Positions 51,040-62,230 of a stretch of DNA of 64,000 nt are shown one piece after another; positions within the stretch are counted from its first letter, which is position 1; each line of letters starts with the position of its first letter. The stretch comes from Lepidostoma basale (taxonomy: Eukaryota; Arthropoda; Insecta; Trichoptera; Lepidostomatidae). Where the stretch lies: NCBI GenBank assembly GCA_022606425.2, contig JAHDVF020000727.1:186001-250000 (forward strand), given 5' to 3'. A program made the translations under genes and the position numbers. A model generated the notes under the pieces. The model did no database searches and was not told the DNA's origin. It saw nothing but the letters and a program-made list of their open reading frames with translations.

Positions 51040-54000
51040 TCGTGTGAACATTTTTGTATTAAAACCTCGTGTATGCACGTTTTTAAAAAAAGCGAAAAAA
51101 AATATTTTTAAGAATATTCATTTACTTTTTCTTTCGGTTTAATTGTAAAATTCAAGATCAATTATTTGCTTTTGATAGTATATTTTTGTTTAATCAATAT
51201 CATCTGCTATACAAAATTAATCGCTTCAAACGATAGTAAGTATCATATTATTTCACCCTATTTTACCACCAAAGTGAAACGATACGTCCAATCATTGTTT
51301 GATTTTTGTTTACCTATTAAATTATGAAACATTATTTTATATTGAAAACTTTGATAGATACTTACACTAATAATAGTAGACTTGAAAGCAGTAATAGAAA
51401 AATACATCAAAGAGTAAAATAATGCGTCTTGGAACAAAAACTTCGCATATTTTTTATAATATCTATACTCTACCAGTTTGATATATTACACTAGAGAAAG
51501 GCGGCTTTTGGTGTACGTTTTTACGTATTAACAACATAAGCATTGCAAAAAAGCAAAATTAAAATATTTTAAAGCGGCATCAAACGATTCCATATCACAG
51601 GACCATTATGATGACGCCTCAAAGACGCTGTTAATTAATTAGTAAACAATCTTTTGTAATGCGTATATTTAATAAAACGCTAAAAGTCTGTGATATCAAA
51701 AAGATATTAAATTTTCCCTAAGCATAATAAAAACGTACTTTTATTATTATTTTTTGTTACTCCTTTAAAACATCAGCTCAAAATTGAAAATGTTTTTTCA
51801 TTAAACAATTTGCTAATTATTATAAGCGAAAAGCTTTCATGACTTTTTCTTGAACTCAATTTTATATTTAGTAAAGTTTTTTTCAATTACAAAATCTGAA
51901 GCCCTAGATAAAGTAATGTTTTTTATCACAGTTAAAAAAATAATTGATACCGATAAAATAAATAAAAAAGCGTGATTTCCGAAGTAGCAAAATTATCGAC
52001 AACAAAATCTGCCTTTGTCCGCGCAAATAGCACCGCGCCGACCGGTTTGTGATTTTACGTGGAAAAAAACTTATTTCAAATTTACGCGGAAATTTCCTTT
52101 CGTTTTCCAGAGCCCGACTGCTATTCAAATTTACCGAGGGCGCCGTACACGCCAAAACTAATTTGTTATATCGTCACAAGGAAAAAAGCCTTAAAATTTA
52201 CATACTATTTATCTTCAGTTTGATGATCGCAACCTCTTCGGGCGCCGTGTACTGTATATCAGCAGGGAAATGTGAATAACTTTCTGGCATTGAATTTTCG
52301 TTAGAAGAAGCGCGAATTTTCCTTTCCGCGTAAAAATAAATAACGATAAATCTTAAACAGAGATTTAAGGGCGTTCCTCAAAGCTTTTTTAAAATTAAAT
52401 CATCGCGCGATATTCACCATGTTCACTCTGGGTTGTTTATTCTGTTAAATAAGATATCTTCTAGGAAGAGTTTAATATTAAATATGAAGAAAGTATTTGT
52501 GCTAAAACGCTTCAAATTGTAGGTGTTTTAAGACGGTGATAAACGTTACTCTTGTCAATAAATAATGGCGAAAGAAAGGGTTTCGCCCGCGGCGGGAGAA
52601 GGGAGGCGGACCCGAGGAACAATTTCATTCTCAGACAATTCTCTCCCTACGCATTAGCGACAGTTAAGTGCTCGCTTAATAGAATGGTTACAGCAGTGTT
52701 CATTTTATATTTAAACTTCAAGTCTGCACGAATAATTCGTCGCCATTGGGCTTAGGCTTTTTACAAAAGTAACTTTGCGTACGTTACATACTCTGCCCCC
52801 GTGAATAAGTGATGCACGCAATAACGGCCCTTCCATTAAAGCGCGTTAAGAGTGGTAATTGCATAAAGCTATATAATATTTTTAATCCGAGGTGCGTTTC
52901 ATTTTGACTAACAATTGGAAAGGCTGGTTCCAGCGCCGAGATTCCGACCCTTTTAATACATACAATATTTAGTAGGGGCCGAGCCTTTCATAAATGATAT
53001 TAAGATTATATTTTTGGGTAACAACTGAATGCGAGCATTAACAAACAAAACGTAGAACAATTTAAGAAAAATTTCCTCGGAAGTACTAAACCTTAAATTA
53101 CTTCGAAACCCACATAAATTGTATTACTTACGCAATTTCTGAAAACAAAATTACGTTATTTCCCCTTATGCTAATGCAAAATTTGATATAATATATATTC
53201 CGCATACACAAATATGTTAAATTATCCTACAAATTTAAAACTCACAATACTTGTCATCTAAATTAATTGTATCTATTAAATATTTGCTGATTATTAAAGT
53301 TTTATTATATTTGATATAAGTAATTTATTAAATTAACAATAACAAAGTGTAAATTTTTTTTAGTAAGTTATGTACAGTACACCAGTAGTAATAAATTATC
53401 TAAGTATTTAATTGTATTAAGTTGATAAGAAAAAAATACTTTAAAACCCATAAATTGTATATATTTTAAATCTTTAATATCTTCGTAGTATAAACAAACA
53501 GTTGATATGTTGACGACTTTCAGCATTTAGCTGCAAATATTTCAAAAATAAATTAAAATATATTCTTAAATAATTCACTAAACCGACATTATTAAAGATT
53601 GCAAAATATGTGTTTTAATAAATTATTTTAAAAAGTAGAAGGTTGCGTTACGAAGGTAAGTCGTATTTCCCCTTTTTTAAGTAATTTTTTTTACACGTCA
53701 AAATAAAAATTAAAAATTAAAAAAAAAGTTTACTTCTAAATAAACATGAATTCGTAGTATTTAATTACTATTCTAGGGGTTAAAGAGAATATTTTGTGAA
53801 TCAGAGGAATTATACTCAAATCTTGAATGAAGTGACTTTATTATATATCAGATAAAATATATAATAAAAATGGAGTAACAATGGTCTCAATGTGAAAATG
53901 TTGTGTTTGGACCAAGTTCTACAATAATTATTAGAAAAACTGTTTCTTATTTGTGTCTTTTGATTTGTTATGCGATCCTCTACACTCTTTCACGTCTTAA

Positions 54001-54643
54001 TGGCAATATTTTACTAAAACTCTGTTATCTGATAATGATAAATTCGTTAATTTATATGAACCTGTTGGAAACACGGTTCGATGTGGGGCGTTGATAGAAT
54101 AAATTAAACCAAAATGATTCATTCGATGTTAATCTTCCGGTTAACAATAGCGAACAGAAACAGGCATTGTAGTACAAGTGCCAATACCAAGGGCTGATAG
54201 AATCCCCTGTGATAAGATTCGTAGAAGTAGCAATCCAATAAATTATTGTTGTGCCCGAACCTAGTTAGGTCTTCCGATAGGGAGGTCTGTAGGATATACG
54301 ATTGCAGCCAGCATAACAACGACTTTTCCTCTTTAGCTATCACCAAGTATATGTACATAATATGATAACAAGATTATTTAAAATCCTATAAAGCATTCAT
54401 AATAGTTTGTATAGTGTAATATTTTAGAATATTTCTTAAATTTGTTAATAAATATAAAAGTAGAACATACTTAAATTAATTCACGAGTTCACCTGAATGT
54501 GAGAAGAATCGTTTTAACTATGACCATGTTTTTCATTTTAGTGTTAAATTTCTGATGTTTTTAAATTGTAATAACTATGTGATCGGTGTCTTTTATATTA
54601 GTGAAAGTTCGAAGTCAGAAGACAAAAACTCTTGAGTAAAGTC

Positions 54644-54645
<2 letters not shown>
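51040..54645. other. Repeat-poor island of about 3.6 kb
   Basis: The longest stretch without recognised transposon sequence. Within it, 51990-52280 and 52550-52930 are G+C-richer (GCAAATAGCACCGCGCCGAC; GTTTCGCCCGCGGCGGGAGA). Frames of 63-83 codons occur on both strands without known domains. It could hold single-copy non-coding or regulatory DNA, or an unrecognised exon. No splice model could be supported. Confidence 0.5.

Positions 54646-54648
<3 letters not shown>

Positions 54649-54700
<52 letters not shown>
54649..54700 (+). repeat. (GA)n microsatellite
   Basis: About 26 perfect AG dinucleotides in a row. Confidence 0.98.
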
Positions 54701-54703
<3 letters not shown>

Positions 54704-54704
54704 C

Positions 54705-55675
54705 TTGTCTTCCTAAAGTCGAACCATATCTCATAAATTCCTCATGTTGTATACTCGTATATGTAACATTTTACCTTTGCTCAAAAAATGTCTTAAACAT
54801 TTATGTTTTTTGTATTGTCTATTGAGTTAATTTAATTTATCAAGCCATGTCAAATAATCGAATGGATAAAGTCATCCAATATTTACATGTTTTATAATGT
54901 TTGATAATATGTATTTCTTACTATCTGAAATTCACACAGATATTTTCAAAATAATAATTAATCCCTTACAACCGTTTTTTTAACTAATACAATAATATAT
55001 AATATTATTCTGCATTCTTCAAACATTGCTGAAGTGGATTCATGAATAGGATAGAACGCACATCCCCTGGATCATTTCTTGTAAAATAATTATTTTCCTA
55101 CCTAGATTTAGAAAAACGACAATAACATATTTTGTTTAATTAAAATTCATATTAATTCTTATAACTAGATCGCTTAGATTATACAAAATAAGAAAATATA
55201 CCATATATTATTTGTTAATTCCTGTCAAAATAGTTTAAATAAGTTAACACTGAGGATATTTTGACATAAGTTCACTATTCGTAAATTTGGCACTTACATA
55301 AGCATATACATAAAATTATTTGGCAAGGTTTTACCAAACAGGATTTATGCAGCTTTCCGTCCGTAAAAGGTGCTCCTGTATGAGCGGCTTATACGTACTT
55401 TTATGAGACTACAAGTAGGTCACGAAGCCACCATAAACTAGCGAGGCATTTATCAACATTACACCCCGTTACAGTTATAAGTTACTGAAAATTGTTCGAG
55501 AGCCCAAACCTGGGGGTTCCCAGTTCCGGTAGATTTTTTTTTATTTCTATAATTTACCCATTTTCCACCGCCTCCTGTTCGCTTCTATAAATTACACCTA
55601 AGACTTAAGATTTCATACCAATATTTTCAGTTGTTACGTGTGATGAAATTTTCGTAACTAAAATGAATATAAAGT
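54705..55675. other. Unique sequence, no feature seen
   Basis: A patch at 55330-55570 is slightly G+C-richer. No repeat or gene recognised. Confidence 0.5.
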
Positions 55676-55677
55676 AT

Positions 55678-55885
55678 TTTAATAAATGTGGTACAATCAA
55701 ATGAATCAAATATTAAATAGCCACGTGAGGAGTCCGAGAAATCGACATGGTGTACCCGTGTCGATTTTTCGGACATGTATGATGTATGAAGTATAAATAT
55801 TGAGGAATCGAGAGTATATCAGGAAATAACCGTATAGAGATAAATTGTTTCTACCTATCGCGATGGTGAGTTAGTTAGGTTTATA
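55678..55885 (+). pseudogene. Family A LINE 3' fragment
   Basis: Encodes KCGTIK*IKY-like, SHVRSPRNRHGV and a damaged end, then CGCGATGGTGAGTTAGTTAG. It contains a short local inversion near 55745-55785, where GTGTCGATTTTTCGGAC mirrors AGTCCGAGAAATCGACA. Confidence 0.65.
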
Positions 55886-56284
55886 AATTTGGTTATTTTT
55901 GAAATACGACAAAAAAGTTTTAATTATTTATTTGAATTTAGATGGCCTTGCGATTTAACATGGTATTTAGCGATAGAATTCAAGGATTTCGCCATATCTT
56001 AAATTGTTTAAATACAATAAATTTATTGATTGAAATAATAAATGTATAAAACGAAGCTTAAAATATACGCAGTGGAAAATTTTTTGGTACTTGACATCAG
56101 ACAAAATAAAAATTATAATATAAACGCGATTGTTTTGTCGGTTTAACCGAGATTTTTATTTATATAAAAATATAAATACTTGTGACAAATTTGTTTCACC
56201 TTACGAAAACATTTTCAAACTCTTATAAAACCGACAGAACAATCGGGGTAACATTATAATTTATAAAGGAGTTCATTTAGGAGT
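55886..56284. other. A+T-rich sequence with a GAAAC relic
   Basis: The minus strand at 56180-56225 reads GTTTGAAAATGTTTTCGTAA then GGTGAAACAAATTTGTCACA, a GAAAC-type repeat also seen near 11240 and 27265, with no canonical first box. Confidence 0.45.
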
Positions 56285-56700
56285 TTTTTTAAGGATGAAA
56301 ATAGAATAAATGCAGTAGTGATGAGATCTTTTAGACGAACGTGTAAAAATCTGTGTATGATAGAGTGTCGAATAAAAATATATGAATTTAATGCAGTGGA
56401 CTGAAAGTGTTATGAACAAAATTATGAATGGAACATTATGATGGTTTGGACACATTAGAAAGAATGAATAAAGAAATAAAAGTAAAAAACGTTAATATAT
56501 AATATATTTACTATGTTAACGGAACTTGAAATACAGGAAGACCGAGGTCACGCGGGGAGTCGGAGAAATCGACGTGCGAGCATGACACGATGTATGAATG
56601 TTGATGAAACGAAAGAAGTGTGTCTAGAAAGAAAAGTGTGGCAGTCCTATATTTCTGCAAACCCTTTCGGGGAGACGACGCGGCGTGATGGATTGATCAT
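56285..56700 (+). pseudogene. Family A LINE fragment
   Basis: Broken frames encode NAVVMRSFRRTCKNLCMIEC, MNGTLWWFGHIRK-like, ELEIQEDRGHAGSRRNRRAS, MTRCMNVDETKEVCLERKVW and SYISANPFGETT. The (TTAG)n tail is absent. Confidence 0.82.
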
Positions 56701-56729
56701 TATTTTGTTAGGGGGTTTACATAATTAAA

Positions 56730-57520
56730 AATATAACCTTTAATAAAAAGAAGATATTGCTTTTTTAATTTTAATTTATGTATTAATATATGGAATTCTC
56801 AAAATCATATTTATTGCATATGATCATCATTAAAATCATTTTCCGAAAGTACCATTGACTTCAGGATACTGAGTAAAAAATAAATTTGGAATAGCAAAAT
56901 ACGGTCGAAAGTGTCAGGTAGGCTTCCAAAATTGCAAAATGAAATCCTCTCAAAAACTTGACGAGTCAATAGCACGCCAGCGGCGCTCAGTCATGCGGCA
57001 CTCTGAAACTGCGGATTTTCAGACTTCTCGCTTTTTTTTCAGGAAAATTGTTTCACGCCGCTGGGAGAGGGGTTGCTTTTCAATTCTAGGGCTGGTTACC
57101 CACCCCCGGAGCCATTCACCGAGCAGGGTAGCAAGACTTGAAGAGTTGAGGACAGTGGTGGATGGTGACTATTTTCTGAGCATATACTATCATTTTTCGC
57201 TTATACATATTTTTGTATCAAAATACGTATGTGGACAAGAATACATATTTGAATAACATGCAAATTTTATATAATATTATTTTAAAACATTTAATATTTT
57301 AACAAATAATCTGTATGAATCAAATAAGACTATTATCTTGAGTAGAAAATTATGCCATATATGTTATCCATAAAATTAAATGTATTTATTTCTGACCCAC
57401 AATGTATAAAATCAATGAAAGCTTTTTATGAATAAAGATCATTTTTTTATTAAAATTAAACTTGAACTTTTTATCTTATTATTTATGATTATTTCAATTT
57501 TTTTGTTAATTATTATAAGT
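56730..57520. other. Unique sequence, no gene recognised
   Basis: The frame at 56939-57256 (105 codons) is open with mixed composition but no recognised domain. The region 56935-57170 is G+C-richer. Confidence 0.45.
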
Positions 57521-57529
57521 ATTTTTATT

Positions 57530-57530
57530 A

Positions 57531-57598
<68 letters not shown>

Positions 57599-57616
57599 GT
57601 TGTTGTTATTATTATT
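57530..57616 (+). repeat. (ATT)n microsatellite
   Basis: About 20 ATT repeats, adjoining the tail end of a minus-strand SINE1. It probably grew from the SINE tail. Confidence 0.96.
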
Positions 57617-57857
57617 TTGTAGAATCGCTATCATTACAATCATCATTACAGCGCGAGGCAAATAGAGGTAAAGGGAATACCTATCATATTGTTTCTCATG
57701 ACATGTGATAGGTAGCTAATCTATCGCCATTTTATTGTCACGTGAATTTTATACCACACCGAAGACAGTGCGACAATCACACTGCCATCGCCGGGAATCG
57801 AATCCGGGACCTTCAGGGCGGCAGTCGTAGCACTTACCACTCGGGCACGAAGGCCGA
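57617..57857 (-). mobile_element. SINE1 copy, best preserved
   Basis: The minus strand has CGGCCTTCGTGCCCGAGTGG (box A region), GGTCCCGGATTCGATTCCCG (box B), CGATGGCAGTGTGATTGTCG, the body CACGTGACAATAAAATGGCG and CACATGTCATGAGAAACAAT, then GGGAATACC-type and GCGATTCTAC. The tail merges with the (ATT)n array. It is a good reference for the family. Confidence 0.88.
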
Positions 57858-57859
57858 TT

Positions 57860-58339
57860 TAGTTGAAGTTATATAAATATATCTAATGTTTACATTTTAA
57901 CAGTATATTTCGGTGGAAATATTAACACGACGTGTATGCATAGTATATTATATAGTATAGGGTGCCATATATGCATAATGATATATAACGCGTTCAATTT
58001 AAGAGTTTACGTATTTAAAAAATAATACCGCGAGCAGCCCATGCTGTTCAGAGTAGGTCTTTAAGGGTGGGGTGTATGCACCCTTGATTGCAACGCCAGG
58101 AGATACAGTCTCCGCCCATAGAGCTATGTATGTCGGATGAGGAGTTTGTATTGCCCAGTTAATATTTGCAGCATAAATTTTTTACCCTTAGCTTGACATC
58201 TTCATTTCAAATCCTAATAGATTTGAAATAAGAACTTATTTTTTTACATTTAAGCAATCGGTTCATGCAAATGTTTTATTTGTTAAAATATTGAGTTTCT
58301 AATTTACATCAAACAAAACGACTTTTTGGTTTTGTTTTA
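57860..58339. other. Unique sequence, no feature seen
   Basis: A G+C-richer patch at 58025-58140 (AGGGTGGGGTGTATGCACCC). No repeat recognised. Confidence 0.45.
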
Positions 58340-58498
58340 AAACGACTAACAGTGACGATTTAAATCAATGATAATAATGAAATAAAACGATATTTTTTAA
58401 CTACTTTCACTTTTGTCTTTATTTCGACAGCGACCGGTTTCGCCAGGCTCGCTGGCACCGACTGGCAGATGACACCATTGCAGTAAAATCATTTGATT
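58340..58498 (-). repeat. Hammerhead-type repeat, family C
   Basis: The minus strand has GTGCCAG-CGAG-CCTGGC, GAAAC, CGGTC, then GCTGTCGAAATAAAGACAAA. Stem II, GAAA, the ACCGGT stem III and GTC are good. The first box reads GTCGGTG, not CTGANGA. Confidence 0.67.
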
Positions 58499-59146
58499 AT
58501 CTTAAATCAATGATTTTAGGATTTATTTTACAAAATGCAATAAAAGGATTAAATAACTGCTTATTTTGGAAAAGAAATTGTGTCATCTCCTAGCTTGAAC
58601 TCAAGTCCTCTTGATCGGGAATTAAGCCTCCTGTCTCCTAGACCAGTGGTCCGCAATCTTTTCTCACCTTCGGCACACATAAGTTCTTCCTAGAGTTCCG
58701 CGGCACACCAAAACCTAAAACTCAGTTTGGACGTGGGCGTCAATCAGCTCAGGAGACGTTTTTTTAGCTCATCGGCGACTTCCGGCTAGTAGAAATCAGC
58801 GACGACGGTTTTTTTTTTGCTCCTCCCGAAAGATCGAAGGACCAAATTTTCGCGAATTCTACTGGCCGGAAGTCGCTGTTAAGTTAAAAAAAATGAGGTT
58901 GCCAGCAACTTCCGGCCAGTAGAAATCAGCGGCGACCGATTTTTCACGAATGACCTAAAATAAACAAAAAAAGTCAGCAATGTCTCCTGAACTGATTTAC
59001 AAATGAGTCGACGCCTACGCAATTCACGAGTTCCGACTAGAACTAAATATTTTCTTTCATTATACATTTGGCCGCGGCACACTTGCATCCGGCTCGCGGC
59101 ACGCCGGTTGCGAAGCACTGCCCTAGACCACCACCAGATTTTTGTG
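58499..59146 (-). mobile_element. SINE2 copy split by a hAT MITE
   Basis: Minus strand: the head (TCTGGTGGTGGTCTAGGG) lies at 59121-59146 and the rest at 58499-58643, with box B-like GAGTTCAAGCTAGG and the body end TAAAATCATTGATTTAAG. The hAT element sits within the box A side. Confidence 0.82.
58644..59120. mobile_element. hAT MITE (477 bp) with 8-bp target duplication
   Basis: Starts CAGTGGTCCGCAATC and ends with the inverse of CAGTGCTTCGCAACC. It is flanked by TCCTAGAC and CCCTAGAC (58636-58643; 59121-59128; one mismatch), an 8-bp hAT-type duplication. CGGCACAC motifs near both ends resemble the Charlie-like hAT group. Inside, a CGACTTCCGGC(T/C)AGTAGAAAT block occurs twice directly and once inverted. 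No transposase frame. Confidence 0.92.
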
Positions 59147-59149
59147 GAT

Positions 59150-59777
59150 CTTTATTATTTTGTTTTTAGAGCTTATTCAATCGCCCTGCAGTATCTTATT
59201 AATCGTATGGTATCATATTTTACAAAGATTTATCAAACATTTTTCCAAAGAATGTCAATTCTATGGCTTTAATTATGCTCAAAAATTTTCAATTATTCAA
59301 ATTTATATAACAATACCACTTGATTATGAAATCAGGCACATATTGAGGTTTTCGTAACCTTTGTTTATTGTAAACTTATATTAATATTGAAATTGACGAA
59401 ATTTCTCTTTATGAAACGTTTTATAATATTCCAGCAAGAAAAAACGTGTCAGTGTATAATATCATCAAATTTATAGCTTTGGCTTACACACATTTCAGTT
59501 TTACTATTTTTATGTTTTAGAAAAGAATCGCGTTTATTTCCATGTTCTTAGTTTTCATTAAACATCACAAAAACATTCTAATGTAATACACTCAATAACA
59601 GTAGAACTAAACACATAAACGAAAATTCGTAATATTCATTTTCTTAGAAATCATATTATAAATTATTGGGGTAGCATATTTCGCTTAACTGGAACATTTT
59701 CCAATATAATAACAAACATATTGAATATTTACCTAAAATGTCAAAACTCCCATCATATGAAAACTTCTATAAAAACT
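59150..59777. other. A+T-rich sequence, no feature seen
   Basis: Frames of 71-89 codons are compositional. No repeat recognised. Confidence 0.45.
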
Positions 59778-60092
59778 GAAATGTCGGCCAAGTGAGGAGT
59801 CAGATAAATCGACGGGAACGCATGACATGATGTATGAATGTTGATGAAACGAGAGAAGTATGTAAGATATAAAACAAAGGGCAGTCCATATCAAAATTAG
59901 CACCACAGTAGAGATTTAAATACATAATTTTCTCAAAACAAAATCAGTTGATGCACTGTGGTTGTGTTTTATTTAATATTAACCCTTTTGTATGAATGTT
60001 GAGGAAACGAGAAAAGAATGTAGGGTATAAAACAAAGAGCAGTCCATTATTTCTGCATACCTCTTCGGAGAGACGGCGTGATGGTTAGTTTG
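59778..60092 (+). pseudogene. Family A LINE end with duplicated segment and insertion
   Basis: Encodes NVGQVRSQINRRER, then TRCMNV-like and ETREVC-like remnants. The segment TGTATGAATGTTGATGAAAC ... GGGCAGTCCAT (59832-59890) recurs at 59992-60050, with a repeat of about 100 bp (59891-59991) between. The 3' end GGCGTGATGGTTAGTTTG follows. Confidence 0.7.
59891..59991 (+). repeat. 100-bp repeat, two direct copies 690 bp apart
   Basis: ATCAAAATTAGCACCACAGT ... GTGTTTTATTTAATATTAAC recurs at 60580-60673. The second copy runs straight into a piggyBac-type end. The family is unknown. Confidence 0.7.
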
Positions 60093-60095
60093 TTT

Positions 60096-60578
60096 TAGTA
60101 AAATATTTATTTTTAACACAAATCACCGTATTAAAAAAAGCTGCATTCAAAAACAAATATATACAGAGTTTGAATGTTTCACCCAGAAGTCAGCACCTCC
60201 CACGGCAATCTCCATCGGTGCTTATTCCTAGTGCGACAACTTTAATTACTATTTCAAAATTAATTTCAAAACGAGAAATAAAGGAGCAAACTACGAAGTT
60301 ATAATTAAAAAGAAATTGAATTAACGCCAAGGCGGGAAGTCATTTTCAGGGGAAAAAAGGAAAATGTTTTCCTGTGCTGATAAATATCGTTGTGAAACTT
60401 TAAGTCTTTATTTCCATCTCAAGTTGAAGGAGGCGAACTTGCTCCCCGTCTCAAAATTAATAAAAAGTACTAAAGATCACGGATTGCGGATTTTTTTGCA
60501 TTAATTAAGATGAGTAGTCATGTACCTACTTGGATGTATTAAAAACGGAAGCTACTCTCGTACAAAAAATGTGATTTT
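60096..60578. other. Unique sequence with a G+C-richer patch
   Basis: The part 60180-60480 is mixed composition and not repeated here. No frame recognised. Confidence 0.45.
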
Positions 60579-60579
60579 A

Positions 60580-60760
60580 ATCAAAATAAGCACCACAGAA
60601 AAGATTTAAAGACATACATTTCTCAAAACAAAATTAGTTAATCTACTGTGATTGTGTTTTATTTAATATTAACCCTTTATTGTGCGGCTGACTACATTTG
60701 CAGTCCATTAAAATTGGTTTCAAACTATGGTAGTGTACATTTGCAGCTCATATACTTGTA
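60580..60760 (+). repeat. 100-bp repeat followed by a piggyBac-type left end
   Basis: After the repeat, TTAA at about 60669 is followed by CCCTTTATTGTGCGGCTGAC and TACATTTGCAGTCC, the left terminal repeat of the MITE at 21505. A matching right end was not found. Confidence 0.65.
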
Positions 60761-60984
60761 TGAATGTATCATATGAACAATTTATCTTTATTTGTCCCGC
60801 TGTAAATTGTACGTAATGTATTATGATAAATTCAGACAATCTGTAAACTAAGCCAACCGCAGATCGAGACATATTTTTACTGCAAATAAAGCAAGTAATT
60901 TTTGCGCAATGGGGATTAAATAAAACGTATACACATCGTTTAGAAGTTTTATTACAAATACTTAATTTACGTACACAGACACTG

Positions 60985-61205
60985 TACCCAGGAACTGGAC
61001 AGATATCTCTTACCGAATGCACGAACTAAGACAGGACAATCAAGGATATTGAACAATGGACTGAAACATTACAATGAACTACCAATAGACACAAGGAGTC
61101 TCACTACAAATCAATTTAAAATATACCTGAAACATTATATAGTTACAAGTAAGATCTAAAAATGTATCCATATAACCCAATTGGGATTTTTAAAAAATAA
61201 TTAAA
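60985..61205 (+). pseudogene. Jockey/CR1-like LINE 3' end
   Basis: An open frame encodes RYLLPNARTKTGQSRILNNG, LKHYNELPIDTRSLTTNQFK, IYLKHYIVTSKI and stop at 61157. LPxxRTxxGxxxLxxxGxxxYNxLP followed by FKxxLKxYL is the standard end of many CR1/Jockey-like proteins. The 3' untranslated AAATGTATCCATATAACCCA and an A/T-rich tail follow, shared with 43213. 5'-truncated, with no stop inside. Confidence 0.82.
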
Positions 61206-61964
61206 TAAATAAAAATATGCAGTATTTAAGGCTACAACAAAAGCAATTTCACGTGCCAGTTTCATATAAATGTATTATAAGTAAAATAAGTGAAAAATAA
61301 AAATTAAACTCATTTATATGTTATATATCTATGCATGATATTGGTAATAATAATAAAAAAACTAGAGCTTTACTTATTCCTATTACACAGTAAGCGATAG
61401 CGAAATCCGTGTTTTTAACGTTATTTTGTATGACTGCATCGAATGAAAAGAGTTCGTTCCAATTCGTGCAACAATTCGCAATATTGTATCAATGTTTTCA
61501 CATTCGGTTTTATATCATACATTTAATAACCGAGTGTATCAATATATTATATTCTCCGAAACCGACACAATAATACACTCTCGAAATTGCTTTGCAGTGT
61601 AGTCCCGTCTCGTGTATTAATACATAGAACACTCCAGCCAGTCTTGCGGCTTTCCAGATGTAGGTATGTAAACCGGTGAATAAATAAATTAGAGAAGATG
61701 ACACAAATTCATCCATTTTTTTTTCTACTTTTTACTTCATTTAGACAAGTAATACAAAAAAAATATTATTATTGTATGCTTTTGGAGAAATGATTTTAAT
61801 CCATAGTTAGCTTAATAGCTTTCGCATAATTTTCAAATACAATATTTTTCAAAGAAATTATAACCACTGATATACGAGTACAGTACGTTTTTTATTGTTA
61901 TTTTCATTTTTCGAAAATTCGAAAAAAAACTTCTGTTTTTCAGGAATTTTATTATATTTTAAGG
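61206..61964. other. Unique sequence, no gene recognised
   Basis: No repeat shared with the window. The 68-codon minus-strand frame at 61510 is unrecognised. Confidence 0.45.
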
Positions 61965-62230
61965 GAATAGCATGATTTGCCTCGCTAAGGTATTATCAAA
62001 TCACTAATTAATACGAATGGTGCGAATGACATGTTAGGATATTTGATAACGCCTAAGTACGGCGAAACATGTCATTAAATATTTATTAGTGATTTGGTAA
62101 TAATTTTGCAAGGCCAAATATGTCAATCCCATAAAATATACTAAAACTTCATGAAAACAGCCGTTTTCATTCGTATTTATTATTTTATATGGAGTTTTAT
62201 ATCTTTGTTCAAGATACAATAAATTTGGGT
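61965..62230. mobile_element. Family B repeat, opposed pair
   Basis: Left reversed half (AGGGAATAGCATGATTTGCC, GCTAAGGTATTATCAAATCA). Right half at 62038-62075: TTGATAA, C, GCC-TAAGTAC-GGC, GAAAC, ATGTC. The tail (AAAACTTCATGAAAACAGCC, TATGGAGTTTTATATCTTTG) matches 35268 and 41690. Stem II, GAAA and GTC are intact, while the first box differs from CTGANGA at C3 and G8. Confidence 0.75.

Noticed and set aside
57428..57622. Frame with a long poly-Ile run
   Set aside because: Translation of the ATT microsatellite.
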